A stretch of 64,000 nt of DNA from Pisolithus tinctorius (lineage: Eukaryota > Basidiomycota > Agaricomycetes > Boletales > Pisolithaceae). The translations under genes were made by a program, and so were the position numbers. The notes under the pieces were generated by a model that saw only the letters and a list, made by a program, of their open reading frames with translations, was not told the DNA's origin and searched no databases. Location of the stretch: assembly GCA_024663395.1 (NCBI GenBank), contig JANFAH010000044.1:310001-374000 (forward strand). The letters are read 5' to 3'. Shown piece by piece: positions 21,055-32,884 of the stretch. How positions within the stretch are numbered: the stretch's first letter is position 1; each line of letters begins with the position of its first letter.

Positions 21055-21428
21055 AATAGCACACTTGTGTCTGCAAAATTTTTGTACTTGTGCATAAGTT
21101 CCATAGGAAAAACAGAGTCCTCTCATGTATTGGTATTATTACTACAGTATGTGAAGGGTGATGGGATCTTTGAATCAAAGAATGTTATGGATCTTTTTTT
21201 TTGACATTTTCTGGTGAGTGGTAGGGCATTGTATGAGATAGGATGGGTATCTTTAATAGGAAGAACAGAAAGGAAAAGAAGGAAAGGAAAGAGAAGAATG
21301 TGCTACTCATCTGACTTGTCCAATGGGACACCCATGAGTGTGGGGTCTGAGAGTGAACTGTCTTTGAGGCAATCTAGGTCTTGTGTGGGAATGCCAGTCA
21401 GCTGGGTGACTTTGATGTGAGCATTATT

Positions 21429-22350
21429 CTATTGGAAGTAGGGGTACAGGCAAAAGGCAGTGAAGTGGAACTTCAAGACAGTGCCATCTAATTCCACAAG
21501 TATGGACAAGCCACTTTTAGTGCATTGGACAACAATCATAGGTCCTAGGTAGTGCAGTTTGGTTTTACAGTTGAGTTCTAGCTTGATGTGGGAATTCTGT
21601 ATGAGGATGAGTGACCCTGGTTCAAAGTCAAAGTCTTTGATGGTATGTGCAAAGCAAGCAATGAAATCCTTAGCTGATGTGGAATGAGATTTTAGGACTA
21701 GATTGTGGATGCAAGTGAGGCCTTCAGGGCATTTCTGGAGCTGGTGAGCATGGTGAGTGATAAGTTCTGTGGTCAAGTAAAATTCCACCTCAAAAGGGGC
21801 TAAGAACATTGCTTCAACAAGATCAAAAGGGAGTCTGGGTTTGACACCATGAGCCATATAGAATAGAGAAAACCCAGTTACCTTATGGACCATAACCCTC
21901 TCTGCCCACAATACCACAGGGGCAACTTCTGACCACTTCAGCACCTCCCCACCACAACTCTTTACCAGTGCCTCTCTCACATCAAAATGCTGCTGCTCTA
22001 CAATTCTGTTAGCCTGAAAGTTATAAGGGGAGATGTGTATGTGACAAATTCCAAAGGTCTTGGAGAGCCAGTTGAGGGCAAGAACATATGGTCCCCTATC
22101 TGTGACAAAATCTGCAGTGGCACCCCAGCAGCACAGGATCTGTTCAAAAATGAATTTCCCCATGGACTTGCCTCTCTTGGCACAAAGCATAGCCCATTCT
22201 GGATAGCTGGTGAGGGAGCACTAGGCTTGGGTGACATAGTGGAACCTGTTTGACTTCGGCATCAAGAACATGTCCATGTATGTATGCCTTGTAGAATAGG
22301 GGCTCAGGGATGGTGATGACTGGTGGAATATGTACACAATCCAAACACAC
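21429..22350 (-). pseudogene. Ty3/Gypsy integrase fragment G5
   Basis: The minus-strand frame from 22350 holds the end of an integrase zinc finger (CQERQVHGEIHF), the catalytic core around VTDRGPYV, and SPYNFQANRIVEQQHFDVREAL for the third acidic region. A C-terminal domain follows with LHYLGPMIVVQ. A frame change occurs near 22150-22190. The sequence belongs to a Gypsy lineage different from G1-G4. No chromodomain is seen. The upstream pol is cut by the foldback element at 22561. Confidence 0.75.
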
Positions 22351-22560
22351 CTTCTGCCATTCCTACCTGTCTCTGTTCCTCTCTACCCCATGATACCCCT
22401 TTCTGCAGCAGCAACAACCTCCACCCCCCTGCCACTTCCACTGCTACTGTCACTACACCTTCTGTGCTGACTGGGGACCATCAACATTTGAAGTCCCCTG
22501 CAGGGGAGACCCACATACCACTCACTTGATCCAATACCAAACACAGTTTGTTTCTCCTTA

Positions 22561-24135
22561 CAGTGAGGGACAAAAGTGTTGCAATGTTTGTGAGGTGTGA
22601 TTTGTTGCTGATGTAGCTCAGGCTATTCTGCACAGATCATCATGATACCTATACCAATGGAAAGGGGTGACTCTAAGCTTCCCAGAGCACTAAGGTTAGG
22701 CCAAAACGAAGCAATACATGCCAAGATACACCCCATTCTTTCTGAAAAGTGCATTGCAATGCTTCTGTCCCTGACTGGCAAAATAGTGAAAAGTGACCTT
22801 TTGATGGGATTGAGGGCATGAAGGATGGGAAAATATGATTACATAATAAACCACATGATCATCCAGATGATTTGTCAGCATGTAAACAATGACAAACATT
22901 GGACTTGTACCCATTAACCCTCCCTCTTTTACCACAACTCATGAAATCATCTCTCTAGCTCACATGGTCATTTTCTCAAGGAATTCTTATCAAATACTGG
23001 TGGCCACCACAGTGCCATCAGCATAACATGCTCTCAGAACCATCAGTCCCTTAAAAAACCTGCTGTCAGTCATTTCCTGGACTGTTTCCCTCCCCATGCC
23101 TGATGTGTTCTGGGACTAGTCAGTACTTGGAAGGTTGAAAATGTTATGGACGTCAATCTGGCACTTCAGAACATGATGTACAAACCAGTCCCCTCTCAAC
23201 CAATGCATTTCTGGCACAGGGACAGTGGTATGGAAGTTAGGGCAAGACAAAATCCTCTTTACCCCTGGGTGTCATCAGAAGGATATGCTACTGAACTGCC
23301 ATGGAGCAGAATCCTGTGCTTCCATCTGGCCCTGAATATTGCCTTTGGTCACATAAGACCAAATAATCCTTCCCCAGTCATCTACAGTTCAGATCAGAGC
23401 AAGATCTAGTGAACCCTCTTATGGTGCTCAGAGCACAAAGAGGTTTTGTCTCACCCCAACTTCCATACCAGTGTTCCTGTGCCAGAAATGCATTGGTTGA
23501 GAGGGGACTGGTTTGTACATCATGTTCTGAAGTGCCAGATTGATGTCCATAACATTTTCAGCCTTCCAAGTACTGATTAGTCCCAGAACACATCAGGCAT
23601 GGGGAGGGAAACAGTCCAGGAAATGACTGACAGCAGGTTTTTTAAGGGACTGATGGTTCTGAGAGCATGTTATGCTGATGGCACTGTGGTGGCCACCAGT
23701 ATTTGATAAGAATTCCTTGAGAAAATGACCATGTGAGCTAGAGAGATGATTTCATGAGTTGTGGTAAAAGAGGGAGGGTTAATGGGTACAAGTCCAATGT
23801 TTGTCATTGTTTACATGCTGACAAATCATCTGGATGATCATGTGGTTTATTATGTAATCATATTTTCCCATCCTTCATGCCCTCAATCCCATCAAAAGGT
23901 CACTTTTCACTATTTTGCCAGTCAGGGACAGAAGCATTGCAATGCACTTTTCAGAAAGAATGGGGTGTATCTTGGCATGTATTGCTTCGTTTTGGCCTAA
24001 CCTTAGTGCTCTGGGAAGCTTAGAGTCACCCCTTTCCATTGGTATAGGTATCATGATGATCTGTGCAGAATAGCCTGAGCTACATCAGCAACAAATCACA
24101 CCTCACAAACATTGCAATGCTTTTGTCCCTCACTG
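22561..24135. mobile_element. Foldback element, 1575 bp, ~700-bp inverted arms
   Basis: The left arm (22561 to about 23266) is repeated in inverse at about 23431-24135 with near identity. The unique spacer is roughly 165 bp. The ends read CAGTGAGGGACAAAAG on each side, flanked by TA at 22559-22560 and 24136-24137. Terminal CAGTG and TA duplication are typical of Tc1/mariner elements. The same 79-codon frame occurs in both arms (22696-22935 and 23761-24000), which is expected of a palindrome and is not evidence for a gene. No transposase is seen. Confidence 0.85.
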
Positions 24136-24137
24136 TA

Positions 24138-25302
24138 TCTGTTTTACCCCAGGTTTTGTCCAGAGACCCCTCTGTTCCACCCTGGTGTGGGGGGCAGGTA
24201 TCTGCTACCTAGGATGGGGTTGTGGGCTCCAGCCTAGGGATAGGCAATCTGAAGGGGTGAGTTTGACCCAAGGGGAGTTGTTCTAGAAGTAGGAGGGTGA
24301 TAGGGAGTGAATGTGACCAAACCACACAAGTCACTCAACCTGTAAATGCAAAGTGCGATGGATTAAGTCACAGACAGGCCTTGAGCCAGCCCAGGAAGTG
24401 AGCAAGTGCAGGTGGCCTGAAAGTGGTTGCAAGTGTCAGAACTTTGTAACAATGGCCAAGGGAGTCTCTAGAGTTCATGCGATGGCAGGGGAAGTGGGTT
24501 GACTGAAAAGGGTGGAGTATTGGGTGACCTGGAGCACAGAGGGTGTCAAAGATGCTTGGGAGTGGTTGTATTTGCATTGCTTTTATCACAGAGCCTATAG
24601 ACACTTAGTAGACCTCCAATTGACACTATACACACACTCCTAGTGTAGTGAGATCACTCTCCCCACACTGGGTTTTGTCTGGTGATTCTACTGATAGTTA
24701 GTCCTCACTCAAACAGCATAAAAACCACTAACAAAAAGTCCAAAACCATCCAGAAAAATAACAAAACTCCAATAAGTATATAACTAAAACACCATCTCTC
24801 CTGTTATTTCACTTACTAGTCTCACTGATGCCATCCTTGGCCACTGTATACCACAGATACTCACAACTACCCTGTGCATTTCTTCTTCAAACATGCAATC
24901 AGCATGCACCCTTTTCTCTTTTTTCCTTGCAATTCTTCTTCTGTCTTCTTACATTTGATACCCAAAGGCTATCCTAGTTACCCACTAAAACATCCTGTCA
25001 TTCTCACTTCAAGGAACCATCACATTCTACCATCAACACCATGCTACAAGGGCTTACTGCTGAGAGAAGTCAAAAGATGCACAAAGAAGACAAGTCAGGT
25101 GGTACCCCTCACACTCTACATTACCATGGCCAAACCAAGCTCAGTTTCCCACAGAGAGTAGTCAAGCACCCATGTCATTTCACATTGCAACCTCACACAC
25201 AAGGGAGAAAATCAGTATATTGCATGCTCTGCACTCTGAGATGCAGATACTGTAGGACAACATAGCAAATCTAAACTAAGGACAATCACTCCTATTCAAC
25301 CC
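24138..25302. other. No gene recognised
   Basis: AT-rich decayed sequence between the foldback element and the split zinc-cluster gene. No protein motif, tRNA or clean repeat was found. It may include the rest of the G5 element. Confidence 0.4.
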
Positions 25303-25762
25303 CTATTTTCTCCAGCACCTCAGTAAGCTGGTCAATGTGAACTTGAAGGCACAGTATATGGCCTGTGACTCTGCAGCCTCAGCCTGCAACAGGTCTGCTG
25401 TGACCTTACTGTTGAGCCCACCATGCACTGGGACCTTTCCCTTCATGTGTGAGTGGCTTTCAACCACTTCAACATTGACATTGACATCATCATTGGCCAC
25501 CTTCTTGGATGAGCCAGCCTTGGGAGCCCTTGAGGTCTGCACTACAAGCTGTTGGCCCTAGACCTGCTGAGACAACTGCAGTACTTACAACCAAAGCACC
25601 CACCTGTGCCTTCCTTCCAGCCTTTGTGGACTTCTCACAGCCCTGCTTGATGCATGTGCATCTGTGGCATGTCTGCCCTGCAAGTCTGATACATGGGGTC
25701 TTCTTTACCACACACCTCATGCAAGGCTCCTTGTGAAGGATGGACCCCAGCAGAACCATGAC
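25303..25762 (-). pseudogene. Zinc-cluster gene split by G3, downstream part
   Basis: This continues on the minus strand from 43996 across the whole of G3. The Zn2Cys6-like cluster lies at 25723-25637: C-x2-C-x6-C-x7-C-x2-C-x6-C. A Lys-rich stretch follows, then a frame change near 25500-25540 into a Val/Glu/Ala-rich tail ending at 25303. The intron position just before the cluster exon matches the antisense genes of G2 and G4, so this is a divergent member of the same family. Confidence 0.7.
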
Positions 25763-28735
25763 TGTTACATTTCACCCCTCTGTTTTCTTGCTCCTGCTGT
25801 ATGTCTACCTTGTGTTTGATCTGTTGGACTACTTTTCCTCTCTGAGCTGTCTTCTCTCTGATCCAATGGCTCCTTATGTCCACCACTAGCATAACTTTCT
25901 TGTTACATGCTTGGGATGTGTGTTGTTGTTGTTCAGCCAGTAGCATAATGACCTTGTTACATGCAGATGCCTCATGGTCCATCCTCTTGTAGTATTTAGA
26001 CTGCTGGCTCAAGTCCTGGAACCCCAGACTTGAGCCGCTCAATCATATGCAGTGTTTCTCCACCAGAGTCTGCTGACTTTGACCAAGCAATGTGGTAGTT
26101 ACCACAAAAGCAGTTACAGAATTCATGGCAACTACCACTTCCCAATATAGACAATGCCCCCTGAGTGACAACCTCTGTCAGTGTTTGAAAAAAATTCAGA
26201 TTGGAATGTTCCCATGGCAGGTTACCCTGTCACAAATATTGATAATTTGCACCTGTACTGTGGCTATACAGATGAGCATGTGACCAGTAGATGTGATGGT
26301 CACATGATGAGTGACATAAGCAGAGATGACCCTAGATCATGTGATTTTTACATAATTGATTATGTGATGTGATCCTCCAGAGTGTTCTGTTATGTAATTT
26401 ATCATGTGATCATGGGAAAATATGCATGTGACTTAATCAATGTCACATGACAAGGTACAATCATAGATCATCCAACCTATTACATAATGATCACATGTCA
26501 GTTTCTCCCCAGAACACTTGGTTATGTAATGGGTCACATGATTGTAAGACAATAGACATGTGACCACTCCTGCAGCATCACATGACAAGGTACAGTCATA
26601 GATCATGTGACCTTTTACATAATGGTCATGTGGCAATAACTCTCCGGACCATTGGCTTATGTAATAGGTCTCATGACTGTACTCATCATGTCATCTCACC
26701 TCTAGCACTCTGCATGTGACTCAATCCATATCACATGACCAGCAATCCCACCACTATTCACATGCTGGGCATTTGTGGCTGTGCTAAAAATGCGAATTGT
26801 GTCCCCACCCATTCAATTCTTGACATATGGATCTGAATTTTTGTGTGTAGAATAGGCTACCATGTTGTTACACATTGTCAAAGACACAGCTGGTCTTGTC
26901 CAGTAGTTGCTGAGATATAATGGAAATGAAAATGCCAACAAAACATCACACCATTCAACTTACACATCCTTCATGCCATATCTGACACTTCAGAAGGGTT
27001 GGGCACATGCATATCAATTCATAGACAAAGTTTGGTGTCACCCCACTCAGATCTGAGAGAGCAAGATGCAAAATAAAGATTCAAGAGTGTGGGAAAGTGG
27101 GAAAAAGTCCAAAAATAACATATGGAGATTTTGAAAACATATCAAAAATGCGGATTTGCACACATCACAGTGACCCTGCCAACCCCAGACTTTGGGTGAA
27201 GAATGCAACAATATGGCCTACCATGTTGGCACCATGTGCCTGATGAGATATCCACTTAAACATGTCAAAATTGCGAAAATGTGTGCAATGGGGTAGTGGT
27301 GTTGACCTTGCACTGGCATAAATCTCCCATTGTCTCAATGAGTCAAGTGTACCATTCCGCATTTTTGACCATTTGCAGTGAGTATCACATCAGGCACTTG
27401 TTACTAATATCTTCCACCATGTCCCAATATCCCTCACCTAAGTTCTGGTAGTGGTAGCTGCACTGTGGGATGTGCTGTGCTATGTTTTTGACATGTTTTC
27501 AAAATCTTCACTATTTTATTTTCTCTTTTTGAAGCTTTCCCACGCTTCTGGGATCAGTATTTGGCTTGCTGTTCACTCAATTCTAAATGGATAAACTTGA
27601 AACTTTGGAAATGCATTGAAGGAATCTTCTTCAACCCTCCTGAAGTTTCAGATGTGGCATGAAGGATGTGTAAGTTGAATGGTGTGATGTTTTGTTGGCA
27701 TTTTCATTTCCATTATATCTCAGCAACTACTGGACAAGACCAGCTGTGTCTTTGACAATGTGTAACAACATGGTAGCCTATTCTACACACAAAAATTCAG
27801 ATCCATATGTCAAGAATTGAATGGGTGGGGACACAATTCGCATTTTTAGCACAGCCACAAATGCCCAGCATGTGAATAGTGGTGGGATTGCTGGTCATGT
27901 GATATGGATTGAGTCACATGCAGAGTGCTAGAGGTGAGATGACATGATGAGTACAGTCATGAGACCTATTACATAAGCCAATGGTCCGGAGAGTTATTGC
28001 CACATGACCATTATGTAAAAGGTCACATGATCTATGACTGTACCTTGTCATGTGATGCTGCAGGAGTGGTCACATGTCTATTGTCTCACAATCATGTGAC
28101 CCATTACATAACCAAGTGTTCTGGGGAGAAACTGACATGTGATCATTATGTAATAGGTTGGATGATCTATGATTGTACCTTGTCATGTGACATTGATTAA
28201 GTCACATGCATATTTTCCCATGATCACATGATAAATTACATAACAGAACACTCTGGAGGATCACATCACATAATCAATTATGTAAAAATCACATGATCTA
28301 GGGTCATCTCTGCTTATGTCACTCATCATGTGACCATCACATCTACTGGTCACATGCTCATCTGTATAGCCACAGTACAGGTGCAAATTATCAATATTTG
28401 TGACAGGGTAACCTGCCATGGGAACATTCCAATCTGAATTTTTTTCAAACACTGACAGAGGTTGTCACTCAGGGGGCATTGTCTATATTGGGAAGTGGTA
28501 GTTGCCATGAATTCTGTAACTGCTTTTGTGGTAACTACCATGGTCATTTGGTCAAAATCAGCTGATATGGCTGGTTTCTCAGAACTTTGCCCTCAGTGTC
28601 CCTAACCTGGACCACTCTCACCAGCATTGACTAAATCCTTTGTCATTTACGAAGGTTACTGCAGCTGTTGCTCAGTAGAAACCAATTGTCTGCATTTGAG
28701 CCCTCCCTACATCTTGACTTCAGTTGAGCATAACA
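25763..28735 (+). repeat. G3 5' LTR, split by a 2.5-kb insertion
   Basis: The LTR parts 25763-26060 and 28574-28735 together match the 451-bp 3' LTR. A TATTTA box lies at 25993. The self-primer segment AGACTTGAGC is at 26026-26035, and its complement lies just inside the LTR at 28739-28748. Confidence 0.9.
26061..28573. mobile_element. Palindromic insertion, 2513 bp, ~1.1-kb inverted arms
   Basis: This is flanked by GTTTCTC (26054-26060 and 28574-28580), extendable to 9 bp with mismatches. The arms 26061 to about 27165 and about 27475-28573 are inverse copies, nearly identical over most of their length and more diverged at the centre and the extreme ends. Each arm contains a tandem array of about 95-110-bp units with TTATGTAAT and TCATGTGA motifs (26340-26700 and inverse). 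The arms mirror each other's frames, so those frames are not genes. A foldback or Mutator-like non-autonomous element is the likeliest identity. No transposase is seen. Confidence 0.8.
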
Positions 28736-28738
28736 AAA

Positions 28739-28748
28739 GCTCAAGTCT
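28739..28748 (+). promoter_or_regulatory. G3 primer-binding position, complementary to LTR
   Basis: GCTCAAGTCT, 3 nt inside the LTR, is the complement of AGACTTGAGC in the LTR (26026-26035), which lies 33 nt after TATTTA. The 3' LTR version (AGACTTGAGCT) extends the match to 11 nt. Confidence 0.7.
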
Positions 28749-28849
28749 ACCAGCCTTTGGCCAAATCCATCACTGTTTAGTGCACCACCACGAACCCCTG
28801 AAACAATCGATGTTGGGCGCTGTTGTGACCCACTTGTGAAGAATCATCA

Positions 28850-29938
28850 TCTGACAATGAACAGGAGAGCACTATCACTGATACCTCCTCCAACAAACCA
28901 GAACAACTGGATAGAGGATTCACCTCAGGTATCCTCTCAAACCTTTTTAACCAGTCCCTTGCCACACTTGGTACTCCCATCCCACCAGTACCTGCCACCA
29001 CCCTTCCCACACCCCCACCCCTACCACAGAATACAATGTCCAGTTCATCAACAAGGGCAACAACTGGCAATACCACTGTCAAAGCCACCAAATTGAAGAT
29101 TGGTGCTCCATCTGACTTCAATGGAGACCAGAAGAACACTATGAGTTGGCTGTACTCTGTACAGACCTATCTCCTAGTAAATGAAGAACTTTATGACACT
29201 GACACCAAAAAGGTTGTCTATGCTCTGTTGTATATGAAGAAAGGTGTCACTCACTCCTGGGCAGCCACCTTCCAGAAAATGTCTCTGGAAAAGACCCCTC
29301 CGAGTTTTGGCTCCTTTGCCAATTTTATGAAAGACTTCAAGAACTCTTTCACCTCCCCCAACACTGCTGGTACTGCAATTACCAAATTGTGAACCATGGA
29401 ACAGAAAGAATCGGTGGAACAATACATCACCAATTTCCAAACTGTCACCACCGACTCTACCATCACAGAAGACATTGCCTTGATCGAGTTCTTCTCACAT
29501 GGACTCAAACCCTTCTTTGTGAACCATATCCATATGATGGAAACCACTCCCACAAAAATTACTGAGTGGTATATGCAGGTGCAAAAATTTGATGCGAAAT
29601 GGAGGAAAGTAAACAAGTTCTCCAGAAAGAAAGAAAAGAGAACATTCTATCCCAAGAACAATCTCACTGAAGAAAAAGATCCAAATGCCATGGACATGGA
29701 TGGAGTGAGACTCTCCAAGGAAGAAAGAGACCATCACATCAAAGAAGGAAGATGTTTCAGTTGCAGAAAAAAAGGACACCTCTCTCAAGAATGTCCAGAC
29801 AAAGGGAAAACTCCCCAAAAGAAGGTTAAGAAAATCTGCAAAATTGTGGAAGTAGAAGAAAGCGACGATGAAGAAAGAGTTGCTGGTCCCTCCATTGCCT
29901 TGGTAAATATTGCTAGGGCACTCAGGAAGGATTTTTAG
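28850..29938 (+). pseudogene. gag: G3 gag with CCHC knuckle
   Basis: The frame is open from before 28850 to 29938 apart from TGA at 29390-29392, where CGA is expected. The N-terminus is Ser/Thr/Pro-rich. The capsid-type domain contains LKIGAPSDFNGDQ and WLYSVQTYLLVNEE. The CCHC knuckle CFSCRKKGHLSQECP lies near 29755-29800. A C-terminal acidic segment follows. The start codon is not certain. Confidence 0.85.
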
Positions 29939-29949
29939 AAGGGAACTCT

Positions 29950-32088
29950 GCATTGATGCCAGATGTTCCCAACACTAAGGACAGTTCTCCCTCTGTTGCA
30001 CCTGTACATGTATCTTCTACACCAGAACATACTATGCAGATCCCCATTTCCCTCTGTGCATCAGAAAGAACCACCAAAGTCATCAACACCACCACCCTAG
30101 TTGACTCTGGAGCAGAAATATCCTGCATTGAGTGGGGTTTCAAGCAAAAACACCAAATTCCCACTCAACGACTCACTGAACCCATTCTTACCAAAAACAC
30201 CAATGGAACCCAGAATTCCAAAGGAAGAATCCTCTTTTCCACCACCCTCTACTTCAAGGTGAAAGGGCTCGTCCATCAGTCCTTTTTCCATGTCATCAAT
30301 TGCAGAACAGAAAACATCATCCTAGGTCTCCCTTGGTTGCAAGAAAACAACCCAGTTGTTGATTGGAGAATGGGCATGCTATCCATTGACGAAAAGACCA
30401 ACAGGTCTAAAGAATTGAAATGCAACATCTCTTCTGTTGCAGTAGAAGAACCTGCCATGAACCTTGTAACTCCTGCTGAAAAGAAAGGGATAAATAAGTT
30501 TATGGACTATGAAGAACCCAAAGATGAAACCATCCACACACACTTCATGATGTCAGTTGGAAAACTTGTTGAAGAAGCCAAGAAGATTAATCCCAATAAT
30601 AGTCTTCTTAGACAAATCACCATGGCTACTGAATTTGCCCAAGAAGAACACAGAAAGAAACTGAAAGTGGTTCTCCCTGAAGAATACAAAGACCATGCCT
30701 TGATCTTCGAGAAACCCTCCAATGGAGTGCTACCTCCATTATGACCTTACAATCATGCTATTAACCTTGTTGAGGACTTTGTCCCCAAAGTGGCTAAAGT
30801 GTACCCACTCTCCCCCTCCAAGCACGAGTCTGCAGAAAAGTTTATTGAAGAAAACCTTTGTGAAGGAAAGATCTGTCCCTCAAAATCTCCCCAAGCAGCA
30901 CCCTTCTTCTTTGTAGGAAAGAAAGACGGCTCCCTCCATCCATGCCAAGATTACTGATATCTGAACAAAAACACGGTGAAGGATGGATACCCCCTTCCCC
31001 TTATTTCAGATCTCATTGATAAACTCAAGGGAGCATCTATCTTCACGAAGATGGATGTAAGATCAGGCTATAACAATGTCCATATCAAAGAAGGAGAGCA
31101 GTGGAAAGCCACATTTATTATGCATAAGGGACTTTTCGAACCCACTGTTATGTTCTTCAGACTATGCAACTCTCCCACCACCTTCCAGTGATTCATGAAC
31201 AACTCCTTCTGAGACATGATTGCAGAAGGATGGTTGGTCATCTATATGGATGACCTTCTCATATTCTCCACCAGCCCCAAAGAACATAAACAAAGAACCT
31301 GCTACATCCTTGAACAAATGAGGGAACTCTTGCTCCCTCTGAAACTGGAAAAATGCCACTTCAATCTAACCAAGGTTGAATATCTTGGAATGATCATCAA
31401 AGAAAACACCATCGCCATGGACCCTGTTAAGGTCCAAGGCATTGCAGAATGGCCAGTTCTGAAGAAGGTTAAGGACATGCAATCCTTCCTAGGATTTGCA
31501 AATTTCTACTGAAGATTCATCCTGTACTATTCTGGCATTGCTTGACCCCTCATTGACCTTACCAAGAAGACAACTACTTGGGAGTGGTCAAAAAAATGCC
31601 AGACTGCCTTTGAACTCCTGAAAAGGATCTTCATGGCACAACCAACCCTTCGAATGCCTGACACCTCTCAGCCATTTGCAATAACAACTGATGCATCAAA
31701 ATATGCAACTGGAGGTGTTCTCCTCCAAGAAGATTCTAACAGCCAATGGCAACCTTGTGCCTTCATCTCTCAGTCATTCAACCCTGCAGAAAGAAATTAT
31801 GACATCTACAACAGAGAACTACTGGGAGTCATCCAAGGCCTAAAATCTTGGAGATATTATCTCCATGGATCACCATTCCCAGTCAAGGTCTTCACTGACC
31901 ACAAGAATTTGACCTATTTCAAAGTGCCACAGAACTTGAACCATCACCAGGCTCACTGGCTTCTTGACCTCGCAGATTTCAATCTGCAACTTGAACATGT
32001 TCCAGGCAAAGACCTGGCTGCCCCAGATGCACTTTCCCACCGACCTGATCATGTTCCCGATGACAATGAGGATAACAAAGGAGTCACC
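29950..32088 (+). pseudogene. pol: G3 pol part 1: protease, RT, RNase H
   Basis: The protease has LVDSGAEISC near 30100. RT runs from about 30740 to 31500, with [16 protein letters not shown], the YMDD catalytic box near 31243 and FLGFANFY. RNase H has TTDASKYATGGVLLQ, DIYNRELLGVIQGLKSW and VFTDHKNLTYF. Six in-frame stops (30742, 30955, 31189, 31210, 31510, 31543) are all TGA at places where RT family members carry Arg. No frameshift is seen. G4 is inserted after 32088. Confidence 0.9.
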
Positions 32089-32823
32089 TGTCATAACCAT
32101 GTGTTCACTCTAGGTCTTTACTCACTCCACACCCTCTTCTGCTGGTCATTCATTCACTCCACACCAACTCCACCCAACTTCTGTCAGTTACAAACCATCT
32201 CTGCTCCGACTGCTGTCAGACATGTGTTGCTCTCCTACTGGACCGAGCGGACTGTTCTCTGAGGGGTCATGTGACTACCTTTGGACTTCTCCCTGACAGT
32301 GCACAGTCAGGTACTCCACAGTGCACACACCGCATGGTCCAGCATCTGGACTGTTTCCTTTTCTGGACATTCTATGTTACCCATTTGTATGCCCTCCATC
32401 TACCCTTCATTTGTTGTCTAGGAAGTTTTTACTTGAAAATTTCTGGTTCTCCATATGTCAGTTCTGATTCCAGTTACTGTACCTCCGTAGTGGTATAAAA
32501 GCATGTATCATACTCCACCATTCCTCAGTATGAATATCAGCTTAGTTCCTACTCCTTCTGTCTCTGACTTCTGCCTGTTGGAGTTATCTCTGACTCTCCA
32601 TCTGTACTCTCCCTCTGAAATATGAGGGCTGAGATCATGCAAGGGGGTAGTGCATGAGCTAAACCCAATGCCCTCACTCCACTCTGCCTTTGTCTCAGCA
32701 GTCTTCATCCCTGCCAACACTCCACTAGTCAGAGTTCTGTTCCTTTGTGTTGGACTTGCTTCCAGACCCTTCTCTAGACCTTATATAGCATCGGAGTTGG
32801 TCAGAGTAGGCCCAGACTTGACA
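32089..32823 (+). repeat. G4 5' LTR
   Basis: This 735-bp LTR has a TATAAAA box at 32494-32500 and the self-primer segment AGTATGAATAT at 32527-32537. Its complement lies at 32826-32836, two bases inside the LTR. It is homologous to the G1 LTR in inverse orientation. Confidence 0.92.
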
Positions 32824-32825
32824 GT

Positions 32826-32836
32826 ATATTCATACT
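32826..32836 (+). promoter_or_regulatory. G4 primer-binding position, complementary to LTR
   Basis: ATATTCATACT pairs perfectly over 11 nt with 32527-32537 of the LTR, 33 nt after the TATA box. In G1 both partners carry the variant ATATTTGTACT / AGTACAAATAT, so the pairing is conserved while the sequence changes. Confidence 0.8.
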
Positions 32837-32884
32837 CACACTTGTACAATCTCATTTTCTGTCCTCTGAAAAACTTACACCATT

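Noticed and set aside
22696..24000. Two identical 79-codon ORFs in opposite directions
   Set aside because: They are the same sequence in the two arms of a foldback element, and the frame is not supported by any motif.
26092..28547. Mirrored small ORFs in the palindromic insertion
   Set aside because: Pairs of identical frames on opposite strands follow from the inverted repeat and do not resemble a transposase.
29930..29950. A canonical slippery heptamer at the G3 gag-pol junction
   Set aside because: Pol is in the -1 frame and a GGATTTTTAG stretch overlaps the stop, but it does not fit X-XXY-YYZ in the gag frame and no strong stem was seen; left as unresolved.
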